Shown: in pieces, positions 1 through 9,477 of the stretch
Layout: each line of letters starts with the position of its first letter
How positions within the stretch are numbered: position 1 is the first letter of the stretch
Origin: Nitzschia sp. DOCU1
Taxonomy: Eukaryota; Bacillariophyta; Bacillariophyceae; Bacillariales; Bacillariaceae
Assembly: GCA_951394045.1 (NCBI GenBank)
Contig: OX595993.1
Location: 496,001-560,000, forward strand
Reading direction: 5' to 3'
DNA: 64,000 nt
The notes under the pieces: generated by a model
The model's database searches: none
What the model saw: the letters and a program-made list of their open reading frames with translations, nothing else
Told to the model about the DNA's origin: nothing
Made by a program: the position numbers and the translations under genes

Positions 1-738
1 ATATGTGCGGGCACAATGCGGCTTGACTGTTGGATCCAAATCCAAATGTATTTTCTCGTCCGGAAACACCTTTAACTTTGCGTCAAATAAGGTTTCGAAC
101 TTCTGTAAGACGCGCTTCAAATCTCGCTTGCGCGAAGACGAAAGGTGAGAACACGAATTAACAACTTCACCCACGTCCACTTTCTTGTAGTTACTCTCTT
201 TGATCGTTTTTGAATGATAACCCGAATCGTCAACTCTCCCAATAGTTTCAGAGCGAAATGCATCGTCATTATATTGGGGCAGCGTCATTAATGGAATCAT
301 CTTCATAGGGAGCAACTTCTCATCCCATTCGACAGTCTTGTTTTTAAAATCCAGAACAATACCCAGATCCGAAAGTATATCTCGTCCAATGATAGCATCG
401 TAGCGACACGGTGTATCAAAGACTTGAAAGGTCCCTTGCTCAATCGTCCGATGAGGATCGAGCTCTTGCAACTTGATTTCAGACAGCTTTACAGCTTCAT
501 TTGCCTTGAGTACTCCTGCTAGTGTCGTCCCCGTCACCGCAGGAATCTTGAAGTACGTAACCCCTTTGCCCTCTAGAGATTTACTTCGAACCCACGAAGA
601 TGTAGAGCCCGAGTCCAGAAGAACCTTGAACATATAATTTTTGTTATTTTCTTGAAAAGATATAGATGTAGTTGGAATGTAATCGTATGTAGTTTTGAGA
701 TTCACTTCCCCCATGAAGGAATCCTGTACCTGCGGTAG
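1..738 (-). CDS. gypsy pol: aspartic protease and start of reverse transcriptase (partial)
   Basis: I translated bases 738 to 1 of the minus strand and found them open throughout; the frame continues past the window edge. The retroviral-type protease is visible: an active-site loop LLDSGSTSSWV, then about 75 residues later IIGRDIL, the usual ILG-like second motif. After a spacer comes LKRVLQKFETLF, and then a His-Leu-Asp-Leu segment ending in an Arg-Thr-Tyr. This matches the stretch just before the RT palm in gypsy polyproteins. The reading frame is the same as that of gag; there is no frameshift, only the UGA at 739-741. A protein starting at the internal Met (base 633) is possible, but readthrough from gag would supply the whole pol. 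Confidence 0.8.
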
Positions 739-741
739 TCA
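736..741 (-). promoter_or_regulatory. candidate stop-codon readthrough site between gag and pol
   Basis: On the minus strand gag ends TGG TGA CTA CCG and the pol frame simply continues. UGA followed by CUA is the best-known leaky termination context, used for example for the nsP3/nsP4 boundary of alphaviruses and in some mammalian genes. The frame identity and absence of further stops were checked codon by codon to base 1. Readthrough itself is an inference. Confidence 0.6.
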
Positions 742-1974
742 CCAACGACCATCCGCATAGTACTCCTCGTCTTCATCGTATCCCTCCTGGAAATACGTGT
801 CTTCATTAACTTCTTCTTGATAATCTTGGGGATCGTTCGATTCAGCCAGATAATTGTCTTGATCGCCCGGATGCGTTTGCGGCTCCGAATGCGAATGATG
901 AGCGTCTTGGCCATAACTTGCCGAATCATCAACGTAGTGTGCGGCTTGTTGGACTCGAACGGGTTGGAATCGACCACGTCCGGCAAATCCACCACGTCCC
1001 TGATAGCGTCCAGGAGATGCGCTTGAACCTGTACTCACCCTTGAAGGCGGTGTATTCAAACGCCGATATTGAGCTTGCGGAGTGTAACCGCCTTGCACAG
1101 CAGCTCCTGGCGCAGCTTGAGAACCTTGATTGTAATATCCGCGGCCCTGATGGTTGTAATAGCCACGTCCTTGATTGTAGTAATTACCATCACGGTATCC
1201 CCGACCAAAGCCACGTCCTTGGTATCCTTGTTGAGCACGACCACGTCCGCCTCGTCCACCACCACCACGAGCATTGTTTCGTTCCCGGATTCTATTATGA
1301 ATCTCTTCTTGTTCCGCAAAGTAATTAGTTATGTCCTCGTAGGAAGAGGTCACCACGGAAAGATTGCTTCTGCCAAAATGGTCCTTCCATTCTTGGAGCA
1401 TGGCCATATGCAAAAGATATTTAAGTTCCAGCTCCGAGTATGGTTCCGTATCGTTGGCACCTGGGAACCATTTCATCAACCGATTAAGGAATCGGTATCG
1501 CGCAGCCAATTCACGAACTGAAAGTTTGAATGGCTTAGGAGCAGTGTCCATATAGAGCTTCTGCTTAGGAACGTCGGACTCTCGTAAGAACTTCTTGACA
1601 AACTCAGCAATAGCGAGCCTGAAAGTGTCGTTAGTCTCAGTTGCTTGAGTAGCTCGAGCAATATCCCATTGATCTCGGATAGTGCCCCTGAGACATTCAC
1701 GGAACTTTTCGAACTTCTTGGGACCAGTCGACAAATTGAGTCGCCCTGCGCCTGCGACATCATGAAATTCTTCGATTGTACGGAGAATCAATTCGATATT
1801 GAGTTCATCCGCTAGGGGAACCTGCACCTTGCGTTTTTCATGCACCGGGGCGTTAATCGTTCCGATGTTGACTGTTGCAACGATTGACGCTTGACGCAAT
1901 TCATTCAATTTCAACTCCGTTATCAACGGAATCACAGGAGCACGACTGGCAGCAGCAGTCGCCGAAAGACTCAT
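739..1974 (-). CDS. gypsy gag-like protein with RGG/Tyr-rich tail
   Basis: Encodes 411 residues from the Met at 1974 (MSLSATAAAS); an upstream in-frame Met at 2046 would add 24 residues that look like untranslated leader. The first about 240 residues are helical and resemble a capsid-type domain. The C-terminal half is rich in RGG, GRG and YY(N)QGRGYY repeats and ends in a strongly acidic tail. No CCHC zinc knuckle is present, so the RGG segment probably provides RNA binding. The ORF stops with a single UGA that is directly followed, in frame, by the protease. Confidence 0.75.
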   Translation of the reverse strand: MSLSATAAASRAPVIPLITELKLNELRQASIVATVNIGTINAPVHEKRKVQVPLADELNIELILRTIEEFHDVAGAGRLNLSTGPKKFEKFRECLRGTIRDQWDIARATQATETNDTFRLAIAEFVKKFLRESDVPKQKLYMDTAPKPFKLSVRELAARYRFLNRLMKWFPGANDTEPYSELELKYLLHMAMLQEWKDHFGRSNLSVVTSSYEDITNYFAEQEEIHNRIRERNNARGGGGRGGRGRAQQGYQGRGFGRGYRDGNYYNQGRGYYNHQGRGYYNQGSQAAPGAAVQGGYTPQAQYRRLNTPPSRVSTGSSASPGRYQGRGGFAGRGRFQPVRVQQAAHYVDDSASYGQDAHHSHSEPQTHPGDQDNYLAESNDPQDYQEEVNEDTYFQEGYDEDEEYYADGRW

Positions 1975-2046
1975 GGTGATAGGATGGGAAAACTCGTAAC
2001 CTATATAGCAAAAAGAGAGGAAGGTAAAAGCCGACAGATGAAACAA

Positions 2047-2577
2047 ATTTCACTTGCCGGTCTCATAGAAGATAGTACTGATTGTACGCGAATCGCTTTC
2101 TGAATTCAGAGTGAACTACGCGTGAGAGACAATCAACTATCAAGTATTATGAGGGCTACGAGGCAGGAGGGCACCATGCCGGTGAACTAATGAGGGAGGA
2201 CATGCGTCAGTGGAAGCATACGTCAGTGGAGGTGCGCCAGTGACAGGTGACGGCATCACAGTGGGTTTCTAAAGAACTCTGGGTCCCATTCCCGGTACGT
2301 AGCTACTTTCGATAATATCATAGTGGCAACCGCTCGGAGCGACAACCAGGAAGGTATACGCAGTGCCAAGTGCCATGACATCTGTAACTACGACAGTGCC
2401 TCTGTATGGATCGCAAAAAGATATTTCATTTCATGCATTGGACTACATCCTTAATGGGGACTAACACGACTAAAAGCTTGTTTCCCCCGAAGCCGGTTGA
2501 TCGTTGGAGTCAGCGGCACAGAGACCAAGCAGCAACCCAAACACGGGAGGCATCAATAACTTAAAAGGAAAACGCCT
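2047..2577. other. region upstream of the gypsy gag, LTR not delimited
   Basis: This stretch should contain the 5' leader and part of the 5' LTR of the gypsy element. I see no convincing TG...CA ends and no tRNA-complementary primer site that I would defend. Short GTCAGTGG/GCCAGTG repeats occur at about 2205-2255. No gene is evident. Confidence 0.3.
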
Positions 2578-2988
2578 TCAGGCAATCGGCATCATCATTC
2601 CTATTCCAAGCCGTTCGAGCGTATCAGCCCCACAGGATGACATGGATGATCGCCTTCGCTTCATGCGCCGATGTTGCGACAATTCCGGGGCGCCCACCAA
2701 CGTGAACATATCTGGTAATAACGGAGGGACAGTGGAGGCATTGATCGACAGGGTTTGTGGAGGCGTTGCGGGGCGGGGCTTGAGGCTGAACCGAGGAACA
2801 TTCTCATGATCCGATATGGAATCCAAGTCACTGGGAAGAAACAATGACGCCGGCAACATTGTTCGCTTAAAGGATGTTTCCGCCAGATCAGCTTGCTCGT
2901 GCTCGCGTTTTCTCTTCAACGGTGGGGGCGAAAGCATTGTTTCGGATCGCGGGATCAGGATTTTCTCAGGGGTTTGGGCGAGGACCAT
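2578..2988 (-). CDS. small basic nuclear-type hypothetical protein
   Basis: A single-exon reading frame of 136 residues from the Met at 2988 (MVLAQTPEK); in-frame Mets at 3048 and 3117 could lengthen it. The composition is biased to Pro, Ser, Arg and Lys. Two basic clusters, PPPLKRKRE and HRRMKRRRSS, look like nuclear localisation signals. No catalytic domain is recognisable. It is favoured over the overlapping plus-strand frame because the coding bias is smoother and the basic/Ser-Pro pattern resembles other short diatom proteins. A chance ORF cannot be excluded. Confidence 0.4.
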   Translation of the reverse strand: MVLAQTPEKILIPRSETMLSPPPLKRKREHEQADLAETSFKRTMLPASLFLPSDLDSISDHENVPRFSLKPRPATPPQTLSINASTVPPLLPDMFTLVGAPELSQHRRMKRRRSSMSSCGADTLERLGIGMMMPIA

Positions 2989-3117
2989 CTTTGATAGATT
3001 GACAGAGGGATGATTGTGTCTGTTGCGGGTGTGTCGAGTTTGAAGCATTTTTTGTGACCCACTTCGAAGGCGAAAGACGCACGATTGCGAAGCCCGATTT
3101 GGATTGCCGAAGAACAC

Positions 3118-4430
3118 CCAGAAATGACCATCATTGAATGGTCGTTGGGGAGAAGCAAGCGGAGAATCTTAGTTCCAGCATTGGTGGCCAATTTTTCTAC
3201 AGCACAGCCTATCGCTGTACAATGAGTACCAGTTTTTCTTAGGTTATGAAAGAAAGCGAAGGCATTGCTTCTTTTTCCGAAGTAGGCGTAGTGCTCCAAA
3301 GAACGCCCGTCTGGGCTTTCATGTTCTTCCGCGCTATCGGCATGCTGACCGCCGATGGATGAGAATTTTCAACCGCTATTATTTTATGGGGCCTTCATTG
3401 TCATTTTCACTGACTGCTTCGGTTCACTATCGGTATTCTTTGGTTACGGTATAGTACGGTTATCTAATGTTGTCTTGTAGCTGGTACGAGTACTATGTGG
3501 TAAAAGCAGGGCGGGCTGCTTCAACAGAAAGCGAGGCGACGAGCGCTCTGTAGAGCAAAATATGGAGAACAAGCCCGCGGGAGAAGGAAAGCGTTTCCTA
3601 TTTCATTGTTTGGTTCCAATCCGTCCGGAAACGCATTGGGCGCGATCCGATGACCGCTCTCTCGCGAGGATGGAGGTTTTCCGTACCGAATGACGGACGG
3701 CATTTTGATTAGCTCGATTGCGCTCTACTGTAAGCGCCGAATGAATCGAATTTTGCTGGTGCAACTACAAGAAGATTGTCCTTGCGACGCTGCTTGCCGA
3801 GACATCCACGAGGATCGCTTTGGACCTCTCTGAGAGATCTGTAAGCTGCATGCTCCACGAGCTGCATGACTACAATCACTCAACGCATAATAACACTACT
3901 CTAGCTAGCTAGATCTGTGAGAGCAAGCACGCTCGTCCTATTCCTCGGCGGAACACAAGATTTCGTAAGACGCGATTTCGCACCACCACTCGCTTTCGTA
4001 ACGCTATTACACAAGACGCAATTTCATAAAAACAATATTTCATAAGACGCCATTTCGCACCACAACGTGATTTCGAAACACACGCTTCGTAACTCTAAGC
4101 CATTTCCCGAGATTTCACAACGTGCAATTTCGGAACACGCGATTTTTTTTAAAAAGGTCAACCAACGAAGCTTCTCAACAATCGGTCGGACTAGTCGATT
4201 TGTGGCCGAGTCGAGTCAGTCGAGTCCAGTCTAGCAATCCCGCCCCAAAAGATACCTGACCTGACCGGCGCGTCGGAAAAGTATACGTCATCCTACAGAC
4301 GAATTGCAGGCCGAAATCTACCTTTCTCGATTTCCGAGTCTATCTGGGATACTTCTTCAAAGATATTCTTTCCGTCGTCCAAAACGAGAAAGCCGTTTCA
4401 ATTGCCAGTGACAAAAAAGACGATTGCTAG
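3118..4430. other. intergenic region upstream of bestrophin gene 1
   Basis: No gene is supported here. The notable content is a degenerate repeat around 3958-4146 (listed separately). The last 150 bases before the bestrophin start include a TACGTCAT motif at about 4282, a single ACGTCA half of the palindrome repeated in front of the second bestrophin gene. Confidence 0.5.
3958..4146. repeat. degenerate ATTTCGTAAGACGC-type repeat
   Basis: About ten imperfect units built on the words GATTTCGTAA, GACGC(A/G)ATTTC and AACACGC follow one another with irregular spacing of roughly 15-25 bases. Units include ATTTCGTAAGACGCGATTTC, CAATTTCATAA, ATTTCATAAGACGCCATTTC, GTGATTTCGAAACAC and GCAATTTCGGAACACGC. 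It looks like an old, diverged minisatellite. Confidence 0.6.
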
Positions 4431-5772
4431 ATGAGATCTACTTGCTTTATCCTGTTCGTGGCCTCGGCCAGTGCCTTTCACAACGGTGCCTTGACGACGA
4501 AAGTGAAGAGTTGCCGATCATCATCCAATGGTATCTTGCTGTTTGCCGATGCAGCCGCCAAACAAGCGAGAGCCGACACTGCCACTTCCTACGGAGAAGA
4601 GTCACGAAAATATCGTAGAACAGTCTATACTCATGACGATTGGGTCAACCATCGATCTCCGGATCGGTTCATTCGTAACATTCGAACGACTGTCAGTTCG
4701 GGAATCTACAAAAATGTGGGGCGAGAAGTCACGGCGGTAGTGTCCGTCGCTGTGGCTGTCATGTTGTGGAACATGGCCACCATTAGCTATACCGACTTTC
4801 AGGGTGTAACACATGAAGCCGTGTGGAAAAATCTTTGGGCGCCATCGTTTACTATTCCCATGCAAGCGTACACATTGCCGTCGTCGTTTTTAGGGCTTTT
4901 GCTGGGTGAGTGGTACAGTCCATTGTCGTTAAGAGCATTGTCCCAGCGTGCTAATTATTCTTTGATTGTTTCCTTTATTATTATCAGTATTTCGAACTAA
5001 CGCGGCGTACAAGAGATGGGACGAGGCCCGCAAAAACTGGGGAATGAATATCAATCATACCCGAGACTTGGTACGAATGGCCAATGCGTTTTACGACGAC
5101 ACTGGTCTACCGGCCGAACAACGCACCAAAGATTTGGAACGAATCTCCTTGTGTACTTGGGCTTTTGTCCGAGCTATGAAACGCCACTTGTCGCCCGAGG
5201 CCGAGGATGAGGCAGATTTCCGAGCCGAGCTTCAAGAGCGCCTGCCGGCTAGCCAGGCGCAAGCTATTATTGATGCGGCTCACCGACCGAACCGGGCTTT
5301 GTTTGATTTGTCCTTGGCGATTGAGAATCTACCCATGCATTTTTTGCGAAAAAATCAAATTCAAGAAGCTGTTACCATCTTTGAAGACAATTTGGGAAGT
5401 AGCGAGCGCCTGTTGACATCACCGGTACCCATCTTTTACAATCGACACGTGGCTCGATTCTTGTCTCTGTGGTTATTGTCAATGCCCTTTGCCTTGTATG
5501 ACTCGTTCGGAGGTACATGGAATCACATTGGAATGATCCCCGCTGCCGCCATGCTTTCTCTGTTTTTGTTTGGAATTGAAGAGTTGGCGACTCAAATGGA
5601 AGAGCCATTTACGATTTTGCCCATGCAAGCCTTTTGCGATAAGATTGGCAACTGGTGCAACGAGATCGTCTCTTGGACGGACGGTGACAATGGCATTACA
5701 ACACGTAAATCGTTCCAGGGTCATAATTCGGTCTATTTTGAAGTGGATGACGACGGGGCGATTGTGCGATAG
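4431..5772 (+). CDS. plastid-targeted bestrophin-like anion channel 1
   Basis: Two exons, 4431-4905 and 4988-5772, with an 82-nt GTGAGT...CAG intron of phase 1; the product is 419 residues. It starts with a hydrophobic signal peptide ending in ASASAF-HN, the A-F motif of diatom plastid presequences. The mature part is a bestrophin/UPF0187 protein: the N-terminal YRRTVYTHDDWV segment, membrane spans, the LLLVFRTNAAYKRWDEARKNWG signature that the splice restores, and FGIEELATQMEEPFTILP near the C-terminus. Bestrophins of this type are chloride or bicarbonate channels; thylakoid members in plants and algae act in ion balance or in bicarbonate supply to the pyrenoid. A paralogue follows in tandem 475 bp downstream. 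Substrate is not readable from sequence. Confidence 0.9.
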
Positions 5773-5995
5773 GATGGCGATCGGCGGAAAATCGGAAGAG
5801 TATTCTAGGTCGCCGCCATATGTAAAGTGTAGTATGCAGAGAGACGATTTTGACGACCACTAGCTACTAGCGATGATATTCGTAAACGAGACAAGGACTC
5901 TTTGCCAGGCAACCTCTAGAGGTAGTTCTGTACTTCTGGTGGTCCAGAGTCGTCAAGAAGTAGCAACAGCTGTCGTCGTTTCAAAACGGAAAGTG

Positions 5996-6062
5996 TGACG
6001 TCAAAAAATGAGCTTCAGAGAGAAAGGCGGAAAGGATGACGTCAAAAAATGAGCTGACGTCA
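5996..6062. promoter_or_regulatory. three TGACGTCA sites upstream of bestrophin gene 2
   Basis: Perfect TGACGTCA palindromes lie at 5996-6003, 6037-6044 and 6055-6062, the first two each followed by the same AAAAATGAGCT word. They are 186-252 bp upstream of the ATG at 6248. TGACGT/ACGTCA is the core of the CO2/cAMP-responsive elements described in the promoter of the Phaeodactylum carbonic anhydrase gene ptca1, bound by bZIP factors. CO2 control of this gene is therefore a plausible inference. Confidence 0.6.
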
Positions 6063-6247
6063 TCGCATGCATAGAGGGCACCCGCGAACGGAAGGAAAAA
6101 AGATCTTTGAAAAAAATCCAGCTGGTTGGAAGGTTTCCGGCTTTCGCTCATCTCGCCTCAAAGACGACGAACCCTTTCTCAAGCCCGCATAGTCTTGTCG
6201 TTCAAAAGTGTTTCTTCGACCGAGATTAGACGAGAATATCCGAGACA

Positions 6248-7658
6248 ATGATCCGCTTGACGGCCAGTTTGCTATTTCTTCTGGCAGCAGCCACCAGCGA
6301 TGCGTTTCATGTTCCATCGTCAGCATCGCGAGTTCCGACGAAATTACATGGTAACACGAAACAGCCACCTGTAATTCCCGCACCGGCCGAAGTTTCGTAC
6401 GGAGAAGAGTCCCGAAAATATCGCAGAACAGTTTATACTCATGATGATTGGGTGAAGCACCGATCCCCGGATCGATTCATTCGTAACATTATTACCACGC
6501 CTCAGTCGGGAGTGTACAAAAATGTCGGTCGTGAAATTGTGTGGACCGTCGGTGTCGCATCGTTTGTATTCGGATGGAACATGGTGTTTGGTGACTATGA
6601 AGATTTTGAAGGTGTCAAGCATGGTGCTGTCATTTCCAGTGACTACTTCTCATCGCTGAGTCTGCCGTTGACGCCATTTACTTTGGCTAGCCCGTCCCTT
6701 GGTCTGCTTCTCGGTACGTTTTGGTCGAAATTCTTTGTCGCTCCATTCTTGAACGTTTGGATTCTCACACGGCGTTGCTGTAATAGTCTTTCGTACCAAT
6801 ACGGCGTACCAGCGCTGGGACGAGGCCCGTAAAAACTGGGGTATGAATATCAATCATACTCGTGATCTCGTCCGCTTGGGCAATGCGTACTACGACCGCA
6901 CCGGAGTTAGTGACGAGCAGCGAAGAGCGGATTTAGATCGTTTGGCACTTGCGACTTGGGCATTTGTACGAGCCATGAAACGTCATTTGTCGCCTGCCGA
7001 TGAGGATGAGGAGGAATTCCGAAAAGAGCTGTATTCCAAGCTTCCGGAAAGTCAAGCCAAGGCGATTATCGATGCTGCTCATCGACCGAACCGAGCTCTC
7101 TACGACTTGTCCATGGCCATTGAAAATCTGCCAATGCATTTTATGCGAAAGAACGAGATGCATCGTGCTCTTACTATTTTCGAAGACAACCTTGGAAGCA
7201 GTGAGCGCCTCTTGACGTCTCCAGTGCCCCTTTTCTACTCACGTCACACGGCTCGTTTCTTAGCCTTTTGGCTGCTGTTGCTTCCATTTGCCTTGTATGA
7301 TCCCTTTGCGGCTAGTTGGAATCACATTGGCATGATCCCTGCGACTGCCATGGTTTCTGTCTTCTTGTTTGGAATCGAGGAGTTGGCAACACAAATGGAG
7401 GAACCATTTACTATTTTGCCAATGCAAGCGTTTTGCGACAAGATTTTCAACTGGTGCACAGAGATTGTGTCTTGGGAGGATGGGGACAATGGTATCACTA
7501 CGCGATCATCCTATCAAGGGCATTCGTCCATCTACTTTGAAAACTTGTCCGGTGACGATTTCACGACGAATGGCTACCACCACGTTGATGGCGCGGAGAC
7601 CAAGTCGAAGCGAACAGGATTCAGGAAGAAAATCAAAAGTCTTCTCAAGTCTAGCTAG
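6248..7658 (+). CDS. plastid-targeted bestrophin-like anion channel 2
   Basis: Two exons, 6248-6713 and 6787-7658, separated by a 73-nt GTACGT...TAG intron at the same phase-1 position as in gene 1; 445 residues. The presequence MIRLTASLLFLLAAATSDAF again ends in an A-F motif. The bestrophin core is very close to gene 1 (FRTN-AYQRWDEARKNWGMNINHTRDLVR after splicing, GSSERLLTSPVP, GIEELATQMEEPF). The C-terminus is longer and ends in a Lys/Ser-rich tail. The conserved intron and high identity show a tandem duplication. Three TGACGTCA motifs in its promoter are not seen as a cluster before gene 1, so the copies may differ in regulation. Confidence 0.9.
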
Positions 7659-8389
7659 CTACATTCAAGAATGATGCTTGGAACGATATCATTTCGTGCC
7701 CTTGAATGATTTGAGTCCATAGCTATAGCACGTGCAAACAACACAACTCGAAGCATCAGGCCGCAGAAATACAATGTATAAGAAGTTGTTCCACTAGTAG
7801 CTTTTGATGTTTCGCGCGTGAATGCCGTTCTAGTCCTGCAGGCATGCTAAAGTTGTCCTCTTGGGGCAAAGCTTGCCTTTCAAGCATCACAAAAGCTACT
7901 GTACCTGGTAGAACAATTCGTTTGCTCTCTCAATCGAAGTCCATCAAAAAGATTGTCGTCCTCATACCACGATGAAGGCCTTCCAGACTTCCAAAGTAGT
8001 AGCAAGTGGTACTAATCATGCGGTGCCGTGCCGCCATTCACTACTTCTAGAGCGCTTGACACTTCAGAACTCCCTGTTAAGAATCTCCAAAATCCAGACG
8101 TTGCGCATGATGCTGAGTCAACACCCGTCTGTTCTACCAGGTAGTAAAAGTCGGATGATTTGTTTGGAACACTAACCAGCGCTATACCGATGCCATAAGA
8201 TGATGGTCTTTACTAGAAAGATACGGGGAGACGTGACGTGACAAATGATTTGGGTGATCATCAAATATTCTTGGTGGACTATAATAATTTACTGCTGATC
8301 ATTGACATCTTCCCAGTAAACCCACTGCTGAAGGAGGAAAGAGCCCTAGCTCGTAATAACTCAATTAGCTGGCCATAACAAGACGGCGC
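7659..8389. other. intergenic region
   Basis: No gene is supported. The word ACCTGGTAGAACA at about 7901-7913 recurs inverted as TGTTCTACCAGGT at about 8130-8142. This pair could be the trace of a small inverted-repeat element, but the matches are only 13 bases. Confidence 0.3.
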
Positions 8390-8755
8390 TCACAAGTTTT
8401 CAAGACTCAGATTTCCCCAGCTGTCTTCACGTTCCAAAAGAGCTCTGGGGTACGTCGTTGGAATATCAAGAATATTTCTAGTTGACGTGGGCCCAGACGA
8501 TCGTCGCTCCGGGCGTGGCGAAGCAGGAACGGCATCTTGTTGAGCCTGATAGTCAACGCTATCCGCAATCGAAGAAGCCAAGGAAGCTCGTCGGCTTTGC
8601 TCCATGGCAATGTGATCTGAATGTGATGTCAATGCTGCTCCAGCGGACGATCCTTTGCTGCTTCGTCGACGAGACTTGGAAGGCTGCTGGGACTTCTTGT
8701 TGTTTTCGTCCTCCTTGGTGGTAGCAGACTTGGAGGCAAAAGGCAAAAGAGGCAT
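8390..8755 (-). CDS. Ser/Arg-rich hypothetical protein
   Basis: The frame encodes 121 residues from the Met at 8755 (MPLLPFASKS); an upstream Met at 8932 would add 59 residues without clear character. The sequence is Ser- and Arg-rich (SKSRRRSSKGSS, SRRASLASS, PERRSSGP) with several RRxS sites that basophilic kinases could use. It ends in LEREDSWGNLSLENL. No domain is recognisable. The gene lies between the bestrophin pair and the methyltransferase gene. Confidence 0.45.
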   Translation of the reverse strand: MPLLPFASKSATTKEDENNKKSQQPSKSRRRSSKGSSAGAALTSHSDHIAMEQSRRASLASSIADSVDYQAQQDAVPASPRPERRSSGPTSTRNILDIPTTYPRALLEREDSWGNLSLENL

Positions 8756-9313
8756 GATTGTTTGTCTGGGTCGGATGAGGTTGTTTACGATATCGAGTTG
8801 AAATTTATGAGAATCGTTTGTGTTTCGAGTGTGCAGGAAAGTCGGGAAGCTGTGTTGGCGATGAGTGATTTTGTCGCCACCCTTCACTCTACGGGAAGTG
8901 TGTACCACGATTCGAAACGAATGGAGGTTCACTACGAAGTTACTCCAAAATCGCCCGTTGAATCGATTCTTGTTTTGTCTTACCAGAGAATGTGTAGAAG
9001 ACTACGTAGGATAAATCCGATTTTGTCCTACATGACATCCTTACCAGAGCCACGTAAAGCTTCGATGTCGCGAAGGTTCTCGTTTTCTTAAATAAAATTG
9101 ATTGATCCCTTCCCCTCCTGACAGTCGGACATCTTAGGAGTCCGGAATTGATAAATAAAAAACGGTCTAGCATGTGCTCCTATTATCGAGATCGGAATTG
9201 AAGAAGGCAGCGATCGCGCCGGCTGGGTTCAGAGGATTCCAGTGTGCACTTATGTCATTTTCGATCTTCGATTGAAAATGCATGTGGTGTCCTTCCTTCT
9301 GTCCCCTCATTGA

Positions 9314-9321
9314 TGACGTCA
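9314..9321. promoter_or_regulatory. TGACGTCA site upstream of the methyltransferase gene
   Basis: A perfect TGACGTCA palindrome 157 bp upstream of the ATG at 9478. It is the same motif as the three before bestrophin gene 2. A single 8-bp palindrome has limited weight. Confidence 0.35.
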
Positions 9322-9477
9322 GAGGACAACTCCCATTGCGGTTCAACACGTGGAACTCTCCAAGCAGTCGCTTTTCCACAAACATTTCAAAGTTGTTGCA
9401 ACAACAGTCAAAATTCTCCTTTCTGCATTGCTCTTTGCTGTTACACCAAAGTTTGAAAGACTTGAAACCCGCCCATC

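Larger units (their letters stand above)
1..2046 (-). mobile_element. Ty3/gypsy LTR retrotransposon, 5' part
   Basis: On the minus strand a gag-like ORF is followed, in the same frame after one UGA, by an aspartic protease and the start of a reverse transcriptase region that runs off the window at base 1. The order gag, protease, RT and the conserved lead-in to RT identify a Ty3/gypsy-type element. The 5' LTR should lie to the right of base 2046, but I could not delimit it because no second LTR copy is inside the window. No internal frameshift was seen in the 657 codons from the gag start to the window edge, so this copy may be fairly intact. Confidence 0.8.

Noticed and set aside
7900..8145. 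Inverted ACCTGGTAGAACA pair as a MITE
   Set aside because: Only 13 matching bases, flanks do not pair, and no target duplication is visible.
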